Source: an uncultured Prevotellaceae bacterium (GTDB lineage: Bacteria; Bacteroidota; Bacteroidia; Bacteroidales; Bacteroidaceae). From it: a stretch of 32,863 nt of DNA. The stretch lies in contig CAMWQU010000025.1 of NCBI GenBank assembly GCA_947176535.1, forward strand, positions 1 through 32,863. Reading direction: 5' to 3'. The notes beneath the pieces are model-generated. The model did no database searches. It had not been told where the DNA came from and saw only the letters and a program-made list of their open reading frames with translations. Each line of letters starts with the position of its first letter. Position 1 is the stretch's first letter. A program made the translations under genes and the position numbers. Below are positions 1 through 8,765 of the stretch, one piece after another.

Positions 1-1476
1 GGAAAGCATCGGCCCGGAGAGATGCGCAAGCTGTATCACTACGAGAGCAACAACTACCTCGGCGAGATTCCTGAAGCCGATTCCACCTACGCCGTCATCG
101 GTCTGACCAACGAACACCAGCTCACGATACTGGAGACCACATGGGGCGGCCGTCACGAACTGGCTGATTCTACGGGACTGTTCGACTACGGCAGCCTGAT
201 GCAGGTGACCTTGCAGCGCGCCCGCACGGCTCGCGAAGCCTTGCAGGTGATGACAGGGCTTGTGGAGAAGTACGGGTACCAAAGCGAGGGAGAGTCGTTC
301 ACCATCGCCGACCCCAACGAGGTGTGGGTGATGGACATGATCGGAAAAGGCCCCGGCGGCGGTGCACCGGTGTGGGTGGCCGTGCGCATTCCCGACGACT
401 GCATTTCCGGACATGCCAACCAAAGCCGCATACATCGCTTCCCGCTCAAGGACAAGGAGAATTGCATCTACTCGAAGGATGTCATTACGTTTGCCAAGAA
501 GAAAGGTTATTTTTCAGGCAAGGACGAGGACTTCTCATTTGCCAACGCCTACAATCCGCTGGACTTCGGCGGCGCACGCTACTGCGAGGCTCGTGTGTGG
601 AGCTTCTTCAACAAGTGGGCGGCCGTGGACATGAAGCCTTACCTCAAATATGCCATGGGCGAAGACCTGAAAGCGGAGCCGTTCCCCCTGTATGTGCAGC
701 CTCGGCAGAAACTTTCGGTACAGAATGTCAAGGACATGATGCGCGACCACTACGAAGGTACGCCGATGGATCTCCTGACGGAGAATGACCTCGGCAGCGG
801 CCCGTTCAATATGCCGTACCGCCCCACTCCGCTGACATGGGAGAGTGACGGAAAGACGTATTTCAACGAGCGTCCCATCTCCACACAGCAGTCCAGTTGC
901 ATCTACGTCGCCCAGTTGCGTTCGTGGTTGCCCGACTACGTGGGTGGCGTGCTATGGTTCGGTAACGATGACGCCAACATGGTGGCCATGGTGCCCATTT
1001 ACTGCTGCACGATGGACGCTCCCGAGTGCTTCAACGAGCGCACGGCAGATACGTTCCAGTTCTCCTTCAAGAGTGCTTTCTGGATGCAAAACTGGGTATC
1101 GAACATGGTCTATCTGCGCTACAATATCCTCTTCAGCGAACTGAAGAATGTACGCGACAAACTGGAAAGCGACTTCAATGCCATGCAGCCCGACATTGAG
1201 AAGAAGGCGTTGGCCATGACGGAGGCAGAGGCACGCAAATACCTCTCTGACTACAGCTATCGACAGAGCGAACGGATGATGGATAGTTGGATGCAACTGG
1301 CGCAACTCATCATCGTGAAATACAACGACATGGCTGTTAAGAAAGTGGACAAACAGGGGAATTATCAGAAGACGCTGGGAGGCAATCAGGTTCCCGTAGA
1401 CCGACCGGGCTATCCTACCAACTATCGGCGTGCCATCGTGAAAGCGACCGGAGATAAATATCTTATGAAAGAGTAG
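1..1476 (+). CDS. Peptidase family C69 dipeptidase, 5' end missing
   Basis: The reading frame is open to base 1, and the codons before the Met at 22 (GKHRPGE) continue the family alignment, so this is a gene cut by the window edge rather than one starting at 22. C69 (PepD-like) enzymes are N-terminal nucleophile hydrolases that cleave dipeptides. Their catalytic Cys sits at the mature N-terminus and is therefore outside the window. Visible family signatures include NEHQL, ETTWGGR, the ADPNEVWVM segment, SGHANQSRIHRFPL and the C-terminal WFGNDDAN region. In Bacteroidetes these proteins usually have a signal peptide and are likely periplasmic, which cannot be seen here. The phosphohexomutase follows after 24 bases, so co-transcription is plausible. 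The assignment to family is firm; substrate is not known. Confidence 0.9.
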   Translation, partial: GKHRPGEMRKLYHYESNNYLGEIPEADSTYAVIGLTNEHQLTILETTWGGRHELADSTGLFDYGSLMQVTLQRARTAREALQVMTGLVEKYGYQSEGESFTIADPNEVWVMDMIGKGPGGGAPVWVAVRIPDDCISGHANQSRIHRFPLKDKENCIYSKDVITFAKKKGYFSGKDEDFSFANAYNPLDFGGARYCEARVWSFFNKWAAVDMKPYLKYAMGEDLKAEPFPLYVQPRQKLSVQNVKDMMRDHYEGTPMDLLTENDLGSGPFNMPYRPTPLTWESDGKTYFNERPISTQQSSCIYVAQLRSWLPDYVGGVLWFGNDDANMVAMVPIYCCTMDAPECFNERTADTFQFSFKSAFWMQNWVSNMVYLRYNILFSELKNVRDKLESDFNAMQPDIEKKALAMTEAEARKYLSDYSYRQSERMMDSWMQLAQLIIVKYNDMAVKKVDKQGNYQKTLGGNQVPVDRPGYPTNYRRAIVKATGDKYLMKE

Positions 1477-1500
1477 AATGTATAATTAAATGTGTTTTAT

Positions 1501-3243
1501 ATGGATACGGAACTAATCAAGAAGTGTGAGGCGGAAGCCGGAAAATGGCTTATTTCCGATGTTTACGACGCAGACACCAAGGCGGAAGTCAAGGCGATGC
1601 TTGACAATGAGGACAAGACGGCTTTGGTGGACGCTTTCTATCAGAGTCTGGAGTTTGGTACCGGCGGTTTGCGCGGCATTATGGGTGCAGGCACCAACCG
1701 TATGAACAAGTACATTGTGGGCATGGCCACACAAGGCTTCGCCAACTATATCAACAAGGCATTCCCCGAAGGCGGAAAGAGCGTTGTCGTGGGACACGAC
1801 TGCCGCAACAACGGCCGTATGTTTGCCGAGACTGTGGCTAACATTTTCTCGGCCAACGGTATAAAAGTGTATCTCTTCGAGAGCCTGCGGCCTACCCCCG
1901 AGGTATCGTTCGCCATCCGGCATCTGGGAGCTGTGGCCGGTGTAAACGTCACAGCTTCCCACAACCCGAAGGAGTACAACGGTTACAAGGCTTACTGGAG
2001 CGACGGCGCACAGGTGATTGCTCCCCACGACACGGGCATCATCGACGAGGTGAACAAGGTGAACATCGAGGACGTGAAGTTCGAGGGGAATCCCGACCTG
2101 ATAAAGATAATCGGCGGCGAGGTGGACTACGACTACATGACGGCCGTACTTGAGGCACGCATTGATGCCGAGGTCATCAAACGTCAGGAAGACCTGAACA
2201 TCGTTTACAGCCCCATGCACGGTGCCGGACGCGTGATTACGCCGCTTTGCCTGCGTAGCTGGGGATTCAAGAACATCAACGTCGTACCCGAACAGATGGT
2301 CATCGACGGCAATTTCTCCACCGTCGTCAGTCCGAATCCGGAAAATGCCGAGGCCATGACACTGGGCATGAAGTGGGGAACGAAACTGAATGCCGACCTG
2401 GTAATTGCCAGTGACCCCGATGCCGACCGTCTGGCCATCGTTTGCCGCGACCCGAAGGGGGAGTGGATAATCATCAATGGCAATCAGACGTGCATGATGT
2501 TCTGCTATTACATCATCAAGAACCGAATTGCCCTCGGACAGATGAAGCCGACCGACTTCTTAGTAAAGACAATCGTGACGACCGAGGTTATTGCCGAAAT
2601 GGCAAAGAAGAATAACGTGGAGTTGCGCGATTGCTACACCGGCTTTAAGTGGATTGCCCGCGAAATAGCCATCAGCGAGGGAAAGCAGAAGTACATCGGT
2701 GGCGGAGAAGAGAGCTTCGGATTCCTGCCTTACGACAAGGTGCGCGACAAAGACGCTCCGGCTGCCATCTGCCTCATCTGCGAAATTGCCGCATGGGCCA
2801 AAGACCAAGGCAAGACACTATTCGACCTGCTCATTGATATCTACAAAGAGTATGGCTTCTCTTACGAGCATACGGTGAACGTGGTACGTCCCGGAAAGTC
2901 GGGAGCCGACGAAATCAAGCAGATGATGGTGGACTTCCGCGGAAGCAAGGCTCCGAAGGAAATAGCCGGCAGCAAGATTGTGCTGACCAAGGATTACCAG
3001 ACCTTGACAGCCACCGACGACAAGGGCAACGCCACAAAGCTCGATATGCCCACAACTTCCAATGTCCTGCAATGGTTCTGCGCAGACGGCACAAAGGTTA
3101 GCGTCCGTCCGAGCGGCACCGAACCTAAGATCAAGTTCTATCTGGAAATAAAGGGACACATCGGTTGCGCGGGTTGTTATCCCGGTGCTGTAGCCGATGC
3201 TCAGGAATGTGTGGAGGCCATCAAAAAGAGCTTGGGCTTGTAA
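1501..3243 (+). CDS. Phospho-sugar mutase (phosphoglucomutase/phosphomannomutase family)
   Basis: A 580-residue member of the alpha-D-phosphohexomutase superfamily, which interconverts hexose 1- and 6-phosphates in the cytoplasm. All four active-site elements are present in order: the phosphoserine loop TASHNP (Ser about 153), the metal loop DPDADR (Asp305, 307, 309), the sugar-recognition loop GGEESFG (about 401-407) and the phosphate-binding loop RPSGTEPK (about 536). Length matches the long bacterial form (PgcA-like), which often acts on both glucose and mannose phosphates. The frame also allows a GTG start at 1492, but ATG at 1501 gives the normal N-terminus (MDTELIKK) and is preferred. 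The stop codon abuts the start of the downstream NADH pyrophosphatase, implying translational coupling. Confidence 0.95.
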   Translation: MDTELIKKCEAEAGKWLISDVYDADTKAEVKAMLDNEDKTALVDAFYQSLEFGTGGLRGIMGAGTNRMNKYIVGMATQGFANYINKAFPEGGKSVVVGHDCRNNGRMFAETVANIFSANGIKVYLFESLRPTPEVSFAIRHLGAVAGVNVTASHNPKEYNGYKAYWSDGAQVIAPHDTGIIDEVNKVNIEDVKFEGNPDLIKIIGGEVDYDYMTAVLEARIDAEVIKRQEDLNIVYSPMHGAGRVITPLCLRSWGFKNINVVPEQMVIDGNFSTVVSPNPENAEAMTLGMKWGTKLNADLVIASDPDADRLAIVCRDPKGEWIIINGNQTCMMFCYYIIKNRIALGQMKPTDFLVKTIVTTEVIAEMAKKNNVELRDCYTGFKWIAREIAISEGKQKYIGGGEESFGFLPYDKVRDKDAPAAICLICEIAAWAKDQGKTLFDLLIDIYKEYGFSYEHTVNVVRPGKSGADEIKQMMVDFRGSKAPKEIAGSKIVLTKDYQTLTATDDKGNATKLDMPTTSNVLQWFCADGTKVSVRPSGTEPKIKFYLEIKGHIGCAGCYPGAVADAQECVEAIKKSLGL

Positions 3244-4047
3244 ATGACCGACCTGTATTTCGCATATTGCCAAGGGGACATCCTACTCACCGCAGAGGGG
3301 AATGTCCCCTTTGGCACTTCCGCACCTGTGGATTTCCAACCCTGGGAACACGTGACGGACATCACCCATACCTCCCTCCCCTGCGAAGAGAGAAATACGG
3401 ATGCGGTAAGGTGTCACATCTATCGGCTCGACAGTCCGGTTACCGGCCGCGCAGACTTACAGATGATGGGACTCCGGAAAACTTTCGATATCCTCTCCCC
3501 TGCTCTCTACCAGTTGGCGGGCAAGTGTGCCGAACTCGTCTATTGGGATCAAAATTCCAAATACTGCGGTTGCTGCGGCGCGCCGATGCAGTGGCATACC
3601 GACATTTCCAAACATTGCACCGGATGTCGCAAAGAGCTGTGGCCGCAGTTGGCTACGGCCATCATTGTCAGAGTGACACGAAAGAACCGGGAACTCGAAG
3701 ATGAGATTCTCATGGTTCATGCACACAACTTCCGTGGCCACTTCTATGGCCTTGTTGCCGGTTTCGTTGAGACGGGCGAGACGTTGGAAGAATGTGTCTG
3801 CCGCGAAGTATGGGAAGAAACGCATCTGCGTGTCAGGAACATCCGCTATTTTGCCTCTCAGCCGTGGCCCTATCCGGCCGGACTAATGATTGGTTTCACG
3901 GCCGAGTATGCAGGAGGCGAGCTCCAACTCCAACGCGAGGAACTGGGCGGCGGCGGATGGTTCAGAAGAGATGCACTTCCCGAAATGCCCAATCGCTCAT
4001 CACTGGCCCGTTGGCTCATCGACGACTGGCTTAATCAAGAAACATAG
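3244..4047 (+). CDS. nudC: NADH pyrophosphatase (Nudix, NudC type)
   Basis: A 267-residue protein with NudC architecture: an N-terminal domain, a four-Cys zinc ribbon (Cys108, 111, 125, 128) and a C-terminal Nudix hydrolase domain. The Nudix box runs from Gly173 to Leu195 (GFVETGE...REVWEETHL), and the NudC hallmark SQPWPYP follows at about 205-211. NudC enzymes hydrolyse NAD(H) to NMN(H) and AMP and, in some bacteria, remove NAD caps from RNA 5' ends. The Nudix consensus Gly near the box end is His194 here, while the metal-binding Glu residues (188, 191, 192) are intact. The ATG directly follows the phosphohexomutase stop with no spacer, and the secreted nucleotidase starts 13 bases after its end. 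Confidence 0.92.
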   Translation: MTDLYFAYCQGDILLTAEGNVPFGTSAPVDFQPWEHVTDITHTSLPCEERNTDAVRCHIYRLDSPVTGRADLQMMGLRKTFDILSPALYQLAGKCAELVYWDQNSKYCGCCGAPMQWHTDISKHCTGCRKELWPQLATAIIVRVTRKNRELEDEILMVHAHNFRGHFYGLVAGFVETGETLEECVCREVWEETHLRVRNIRYFASQPWPYPAGLMIGFTAEYAGGELQLQREELGGGGWFRRDALPEMPNRSSLARWLIDDWLNQET

Positions 4048-4060
4048 AAAGTACAAGAGA

Positions 4061-5866
4061 ATGAAACGACTGTTTATTGTGACTGCAACCCTTTTTTCCT
4101 TACTCCCCATACCCCACTCCGGCTTATCGGCCAAACCGAACAGGGAGGTACACCTCAAATGGATTCACACGAGCGACGTGCATGCTTCGCTTTTCAGTTA
4201 CGATTACCTTCGCAAGCGTCCCACATCCGGCGGACTGTCCGCAGTCTATGCCTACGTGCAGCAACAGCGGAACAAATGGGCCGACCGGCTCATTCTGACC
4301 GACGGCGGCGACTGTCTGCAAGGTCAGCCTACTGCCTACTACTACAACTTCGTCGATACGATTTCGCCTCACGTCGTAGCTGAAGCCATGAACGAGATGG
4401 GCTATCTCTGCGGTGCCATGGGCAACCATGACATAGAAACGGGCCATGCGGTCTACGACCGGTGGGTGAGCCAATGCAACTTCCCGATTCTGGGTGCCAA
4501 CGTCATAGACACACGAACGGGCGAACCCTATTTTCGTCCTTACATAACCGTCAAACGGGCCGGAGTGAAAATCGTCGTTCTCGGCCTGCTCACCCCCGCC
4601 ATCCCCAACTGGTTGCCCGAACAACTATGGTCGGGACTGCGATTCGAGGAGATGGTCAGCTCTGCCCGCAAATGGGTCAAGATTATTCAGGAGCGGGAAC
4701 ATCCCGACCTTTTGGTGGGTCTGTTCCACAGCGGTTTCGATGGCGGTATCGTCACTCCCGACTACCACGAGAACGCCACCCGCGAGGTGGCAGAGCAAGT
4801 GGCTGGCTTTGACCTCATCTGCTACGGTCACGACCACCGGGCACTAACGCAATACTTGCAGAATCCTGACGGACAGCCCGTTGTTACCATGGGGCCCACC
4901 AGTCAGGGCAAACGTATCGCCGAGGCCGATATCGTCCTGACCTTCCGTAAAGGTAAACTGGTGGAGAAGCGCATCACTGCCGACACTCCGTTTGTGGAGG
5001 AACAGAAGAAAGGAGAACACGGAAGCGAATCCGCTCTCTCCTCAAAATGCCGCGAGGCCAAGCAGGCCTTTGAACAGCGTTTCGCGCAGCAGCGGCAGAC
5101 GCTGAAAGAATGGGTAGACCGCCCTATCGGCACGCTTGCAACTCCCCTTTGGGAACGCGAGGCATTCTTCGGTTCAAGTGAGTTCATCGACCTCATCCAC
5201 CAAATGCAACTCGACCTCACGGGAGCCGACATTTCTTTCGCCGCTCCCCTGTCATTTGACTCCCGACTACCCGAAGGGACGCTCCACGTCAGCGATATGT
5301 TTGCCCTCTACAAGTATGAGAATCTGCTCTACACCATGCACCTCACCGGACGTGAAATCAAAGGTTTCCTTGAGATGAGTTACGGCCTCTGGACCAATCA
5401 GATGCACGGGCCAGACGACCACATCCTACTTTTAGACACCATTCTCGATAACGGGCGACGCAATGGTCTGAAGAACCTTGCCTACAACATGGATTCGGCA
5501 GCCGGCATCCGCTACGTGGTGGATGTTTCCAGGCCCGAAGGCGACCGCGTCATCATCGAGAGTATGGCAGACGGCACTCCGTTCTCCCTCGACCGCAAAT
5601 ATACGGTAGCCATCAACAGCTATCGGGGGAACGGTGGCGGCGAACTCATCACACGCGGTGCCGGCATACCGCACGAGGAACTGAAAAGCCGCATCATTGC
5701 CACCACCGACAAAGACCTTCGCTTCTACCTTATGCAACGCGTCATCGAACAGAAAACTATCACCCCACAGCGGCTCAACCACTGGCGATTCGTACCCGAC
5801 GAGTGGGCACCGGAGGCACTGAAACGTGACCGAAAGATACTATTCCCCACTGAGAAGAGCCAGTAA
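4061..5866 (+). CDS. Secreted 5'-nucleotidase / metallophosphoesterase (UshA-like)
   Basis: A 601-residue two-domain nucleotidase. The ATG at 4061 is chosen over an upstream in-frame Met at 3890 because it begins a clear signal peptide (MKRLFIV...LSA, about 24 residues) and avoids overlap with nudC. The calcineurin-like domain shows Asp39/His41 (TSDVHA), Asp84 (GGDCLQG), Asn122-His123 (GNHD), His223 (LFHSGF) and His257/His259 (GHDH), the full dinuclear-metal set. The C-terminal 5'-nucleotidase domain ends with the substrate-pocket segment NSYRGNGGGELITRGAG. Family members act outside the cytoplasm on nucleotides, cyclic nucleotides or related phosphoesters; the exact substrate cannot be read. 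Placement after a NAD-cleaving NudC suggests nucleotide salvage, by inference. Confidence 0.9.
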   Translation: MKRLFIVTATLFSLLPIPHSGLSAKPNREVHLKWIHTSDVHASLFSYDYLRKRPTSGGLSAVYAYVQQQRNKWADRLILTDGGDCLQGQPTAYYYNFVDTISPHVVAEAMNEMGYLCGAMGNHDIETGHAVYDRWVSQCNFPILGANVIDTRTGEPYFRPYITVKRAGVKIVVLGLLTPAIPNWLPEQLWSGLRFEEMVSSARKWVKIIQEREHPDLLVGLFHSGFDGGIVTPDYHENATREVAEQVAGFDLICYGHDHRALTQYLQNPDGQPVVTMGPTSQGKRIAEADIVLTFRKGKLVEKRITADTPFVEEQKKGEHGSESALSSKCREAKQAFEQRFAQQRQTLKEWVDRPIGTLATPLWEREAFFGSSEFIDLIHQMQLDLTGADISFAAPLSFDSRLPEGTLHVSDMFALYKYENLLYTMHLTGREIKGFLEMSYGLWTNQMHGPDDHILLLDTILDNGRRNGLKNLAYNMDSAAGIRYVVDVSRPEGDRVIIESMADGTPFSLDRKYTVAINSYRGNGGGELITRGAGIPHEELKSRIIATTDKDLRFYLMQRVIEQKTITPQRLNHWRFVPDEWAPEALKRDRKILFPTEKSQ

Positions 5867-5867
5867 A

Positions 5868-6018
5868 TAATATAATAAGGAACCGCGCGTGCGCGCCCGT
5901 GCACACGTGTATAGGAGGACACGTGTCCGTCCATAGCGGGACGGACACGAATCCATAGCGGGACGAGGGCGAATCCATAGCGGAACCAAGCCCCGACCAT
6001 AGTATGGACTGCCGGCCG
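5868..6018 (+). repeat. Intergenic 22-base-period repeat array with alternating Pu-Py leader (copy 1)
   Basis: Four units with the core CCATAG begin at 5931, 5953, 5975 and 5997, exactly 22 bases apart. The first two share CCATAGCGGGACG and later ones diverge. Upstream lie a TAAGGAAC box, an almost perfectly alternating pyrimidine-purine tract at 5884-5913, and a TAGGAGGAC box. The same leader and units recur in opposite orientation at 16014-16137, and units alone at 16830-16895. The array sits in the convergent gap between the nucleotidase (plus) and the metalloprotease (minus). No convincing coding potential is seen, and 22 is not a multiple of three. Confidence 0.85.
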
Positions 6019-6030
6019 ACGACGGGGGGG

Positions 6031-6082
6031 CAAAAAAACTGCAAGTTCTTTCTGCATCCGAAGATGCGAAGAACTTGCAGTT
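6031..6082 (-). terminator. Intrinsic terminator of the metalloprotease gene
   Basis: Perfect 14-bp inverted repeat (arms 6037-6050 and 6069-6082) with a nested GCATC/GATGC stem in the loop. Read on the minus strand the stem is followed by a run of seven or more T, the textbook rho-independent layout. It lies about 70 bases beyond the metalloprotease stop. A second, shorter stem (6106-6114 with 6126-6134) lies between the stop codon and this terminator. Confidence 0.85.
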
Positions 6083-6151
6083 GCTGTCAGGATAAGAGAG
6101 AGACTGTCTTTCCGTTGATACGTTCCGGAAAGACAAGCCTCTGCAATGGAC

Positions 6152-8557
6152 TTATTTAATCACCAGGGCACGGTCTATCAGGTCTTTCAGTCCCAGTGCA
6201 TGGGCCGACGAGGCCGTGCCGAGCTGACGCTGCAACTGGCGCAGAGCCTGCAGAGCGTAGGGGCGGACGCTCTCGGAGTACCCGAGGAGGCTGATGAGCT
6301 GCTTGACGTAGGTCGTCTGCAGGGTCTGGCGATAGACGGAGAGGTCGCGCTGTCCGGCATCCTTCATGATGAGGCGGTTGAGGTCTGCCAGAAATTCATC
6401 GGCCTTGTAGAGGTCGTTGAGGTTGCTCACGCGGTTAAGGAGATTGTAGATGCTGACTATGGCCACATTTTTCATAAGTTTGTTGGGATCGTCCACTAAT
6501 CGCTTGATGTAGGGAAGGTCACGCAACCACACGGGTTCGGTGAGGATGTTCCGTTCTACGTATTTCATGGCTTCCAACTGCTTCTCGCGAGGCTGCGGAC
6601 GGAAGACATCGCCCGGCTGATCGACAGTCTTGAAATTCTCCAACTGACCTCCGATGTTGTTGATGACGTGGTTGTTGTAACGCATGAACTGGTTCCGTAT
6701 CTGCTGATACATCGTCTTCAGATTCTCGTTGTAGATGTCGTTCTCCTCGTAAGTCCACTCGGGCAGGTTCTGCAGCTCGCGCTTTAGGTTCAGGATGCCG
6801 TATTCGCTGGCCTTCATGGCATCGTCTCCGAGGTCTTCGGTCTGTCGGCGCGGGTCGTCCTGCAAGGTTTCACCGTCACCCCACCAGAGGCGCGGATTGT
6901 TCTCCACATCCTCTTTCTTGAAGAGGGCGGCCAGTGCCTTGTAGTCCTCATCCTCGTTCTGCGCGTCCAGCATCGGGGTGTAGCCCCACTCGATAGCCCA
7001 CTCGTCGTAGTCGTTGATGCGGGGGAAGATTTCGTTCTGCGTCATGCCGTCGCCCGGCTGAGCCACGTAGTTGAAGCGGGCGTAGTCCATGATACTGGGC
7101 GTGTGGCCGTGTTTGCTCACCCATTCCTTATCTCTCAACTTCTCCACAGGCACGGTGCTGCTGGCTCCGAAGTTGTGGCGCAGACCCAGTGTGTGGCCCA
7201 CTTCGTGACTGCTGACAAAGCGAATCAACTGTCCCATGAGTTCCTCGTCGTAGTGCATCTTGCGGGCGGCTTCGTCAATCGAACTGGCCTGCACCATGTA
7301 CCAGTCGTGTACGAGCGACATGACGTTATGGTACCAACAGATGTGGCTCTCCAGAATCTCACCCGTGCGAGGGTCGCTCACGTGAGGGCCATACGCATTG
7401 GGAATGGGCGAGGCGAGGTAGCGGATGACGCTGTATCGTGCGTCCTCCATGGACATGGTGCTGTCCTCCCCCTCCGGCCATTCAAGGGCATAGATGGCGT
7501 TCTTGAAACCGGCCTTCTCGAAAGCCTTCTGCCAGTCGTTCACACCGGCGATGAGGTATTTCCGCCACTGCTTCGGCGTGGCCGGGTCGATGTAATAGAC
7601 AATGGGCTTCATGGGCTCCACGAGCTCGCCGCGACGCATCTTTTCCACATCTTCAGGACGCGGTTCCAGACGCCAGCGGCTGATGAACACTTTCGGCTGC
7701 ACACGCTGCTGGTCGTCGGAGTAGCTGTTGTAACCGTGTGTGAAAAAGCCCACGCGACGGTCGTAGTATCTGGGCAGCATGGGATTGGAGGGAAGCAGGA
7801 CGAACGAGAGGTTCAGACCGAACGTGACCTTGCCGGTGCTGCGTACCGAGGCCAGTGAACCGGAGTTGGAATTGTAGGTCTTCACCATGCGCACCTCGGT
7901 GTTCAGCGGGAATGTCTTGATGTCCTCGACATACGAGAGGCCGCCCAGCATGTTGGTAATCTGGAAGCTCGTTTTTGTCCACTTGTTCAGGCCCGTAGTG
8001 GGGTTGTCCTCGTTGAGGAAACTGTTTACTTTAATCTTGTACAGGCTGTCTTTGTGGCTCTCTATCTTGAACGATGCGATGATGGGATTTTCGTTCGAGA
8101 CAATAATGGCCTTGTTGATTTTCTGAGTCGTGTCGCTCACGTTCACGAATAGTTTCACGCGCATGAGCAACTGATTGTCCACGCCCGGCTCGAAGTAGAC
8201 GGTCTGCTGATTCAGCATCTCGCCGCCGAACTCGCCGCTGCCTGCGGGCGTGGAGGTGTAGCGCGTGGTGGTGAGGAAGTCGCGGCCGATGAGCGAGTCG
8301 GGAATGAGGAAGAACCAGTCGTTCTCAACCTTCTGTACGTGGAACATTCCCTTCCGGTCCACTTTAGGCTGAGGAGCAGGTTTGGCCGGAGCCGGCTGCT
8401 GCTGGGCTTCTCCTTTTTTCTTTTTCTTCTTCGATTTCTTCGCTTTCTGTGACTGCGTTTGCTCTTGCTTCGGCTTAGCGTCCGATGCCTTCTTCTTGGC
8501 ACTCATGCCCGGAGCCAACAGCATCAGGGAGAGGACGGCAAGGAATAGTTTCTTCAT
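6152..8557 (-). CDS. Secreted zinc metalloprotease, DUF5117/DUF5118-type
   Basis: An 801-residue protein with a signal peptide (MKKLFLAVLSLMLLAPGMSA) followed by a strikingly Lys-rich, then Pro/Gln/Ala-rich, linker to about residue 65. The catalytic motif HEVGHTLGLRH places zinc ligands at His451, His455 and His461 with Glu452 as the base, and a Met-turn-like SIMDYARF follows, so this is a metzincin-like HExxHxxGxxH peptidase. Overall length and motifs match the large DUF5117 metalloproteases common in Bacteroidetes, thought to be periplasmic or surface-exposed. Substrate is unknown. It is monocistronic as far as can be seen: it has its own promoter at 8720-8751, a ~150-base leader and a terminator at 6031-6082. 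Confidence 0.88.
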   Translation of the reverse strand: MKKLFLAVLSLMLLAPGMSAKKKASDAKPKQEQTQSQKAKKSKKKKKKGEAQQQPAPAKPAPQPKVDRKGMFHVQKVENDWFFLIPDSLIGRDFLTTTRYTSTPAGSGEFGGEMLNQQTVYFEPGVDNQLLMRVKLFVNVSDTTQKINKAIIVSNENPIIASFKIESHKDSLYKIKVNSFLNEDNPTTGLNKWTKTSFQITNMLGGLSYVEDIKTFPLNTEVRMVKTYNSNSGSLASVRSTGKVTFGLNLSFVLLPSNPMLPRYYDRRVGFFTHGYNSYSDDQQRVQPKVFISRWRLEPRPEDVEKMRRGELVEPMKPIVYYIDPATPKQWRKYLIAGVNDWQKAFEKAGFKNAIYALEWPEGEDSTMSMEDARYSVIRYLASPIPNAYGPHVSDPRTGEILESHICWYHNVMSLVHDWYMVQASSIDEAARKMHYDEELMGQLIRFVSSHEVGHTLGLRHNFGASSTVPVEKLRDKEWVSKHGHTPSIMDYARFNYVAQPGDGMTQNEIFPRINDYDEWAIEWGYTPMLDAQNEDEDYKALAALFKKEDVENNPRLWWGDGETLQDDPRRQTEDLGDDAMKASEYGILNLKRELQNLPEWTYEENDIYNENLKTMYQQIRNQFMRYNNHVINNIGGQLENFKTVDQPGDVFRPQPREKQLEAMKYVERNILTEPVWLRDLPYIKRLVDDPNKLMKNVAIVSIYNLLNRVSNLNDLYKADEFLADLNRLIMKDAGQRDLSVYRQTLQTTYVKQLISLLGYSESVRPYALQALRQLQRQLGTASSAHALGLKDLIDRALVIK

Positions 8558-8668
8558 CGTTCTGATTTTTTTAGGTTTGTAAGGTGCATGATTTATGCGT
8601 TATAATTATCTCGTTAATGTCTCGCGTATAGGGTCGTTGGGCGTTGTTTCCTGATAGTATGCGCTTTT

Positions 8669-8716
8669 CGCAAGGTAAATCGTTGTTCGACACGCAAGGT
8701 AAATCGTTGTTCGACA
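8669..8716. repeat. Perfect 24-base tandem duplication in the metalloprotease leader
   Basis: Two identical, directly adjacent 24-base copies (8669-8692 and 8693-8716) beginning CGCAAGGTAAATCGTTG. They fall just downstream of the proposed minus-strand -7 box, so they would lie at the very start of the metalloprotease 5' leader, about 110-160 bases before its start codon. Confidence 0.9.
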
Positions 8717-8719
8717 GCA

Positions 8720-8751
8720 CAAAGTTAAGTAAAACTATAATACTATGCAAT
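8720..8751 (-). promoter_or_regulatory. Bacteroidetes-type promoter of the metalloprotease gene
   Basis: On the minus strand TAACTTTG (8720-8727) matches the TAnnTTTG -7 consensus, and ATTG lies 20 bases upstream (8748-8751) as a -33-like element. Transcription would start near 8714, at the edge of the 24-base tandem repeat. Confidence 0.55.
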
Positions 8752-8765
8752 ACATAGTACATATT

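Noticed and set aside
3890..4060. Upstream in-frame start for the 5'-nucleotidase
   Set aside because: It would overlap nudC by about 160 bases and bury the signal peptide that begins at 4061.
5931..6010. The 22-base units as a CRISPR array
   Set aside because: The units directly abut with diverged sequence and no 30-35 base unique spacers, and no cas gene is present.
5725..6136. Several overlapping minus-strand frames through repeat copy 1
   Set aside because: Different frames read through the same 22-base units and terminator, as expected for repeats whose period is not a multiple of three; no protein features.
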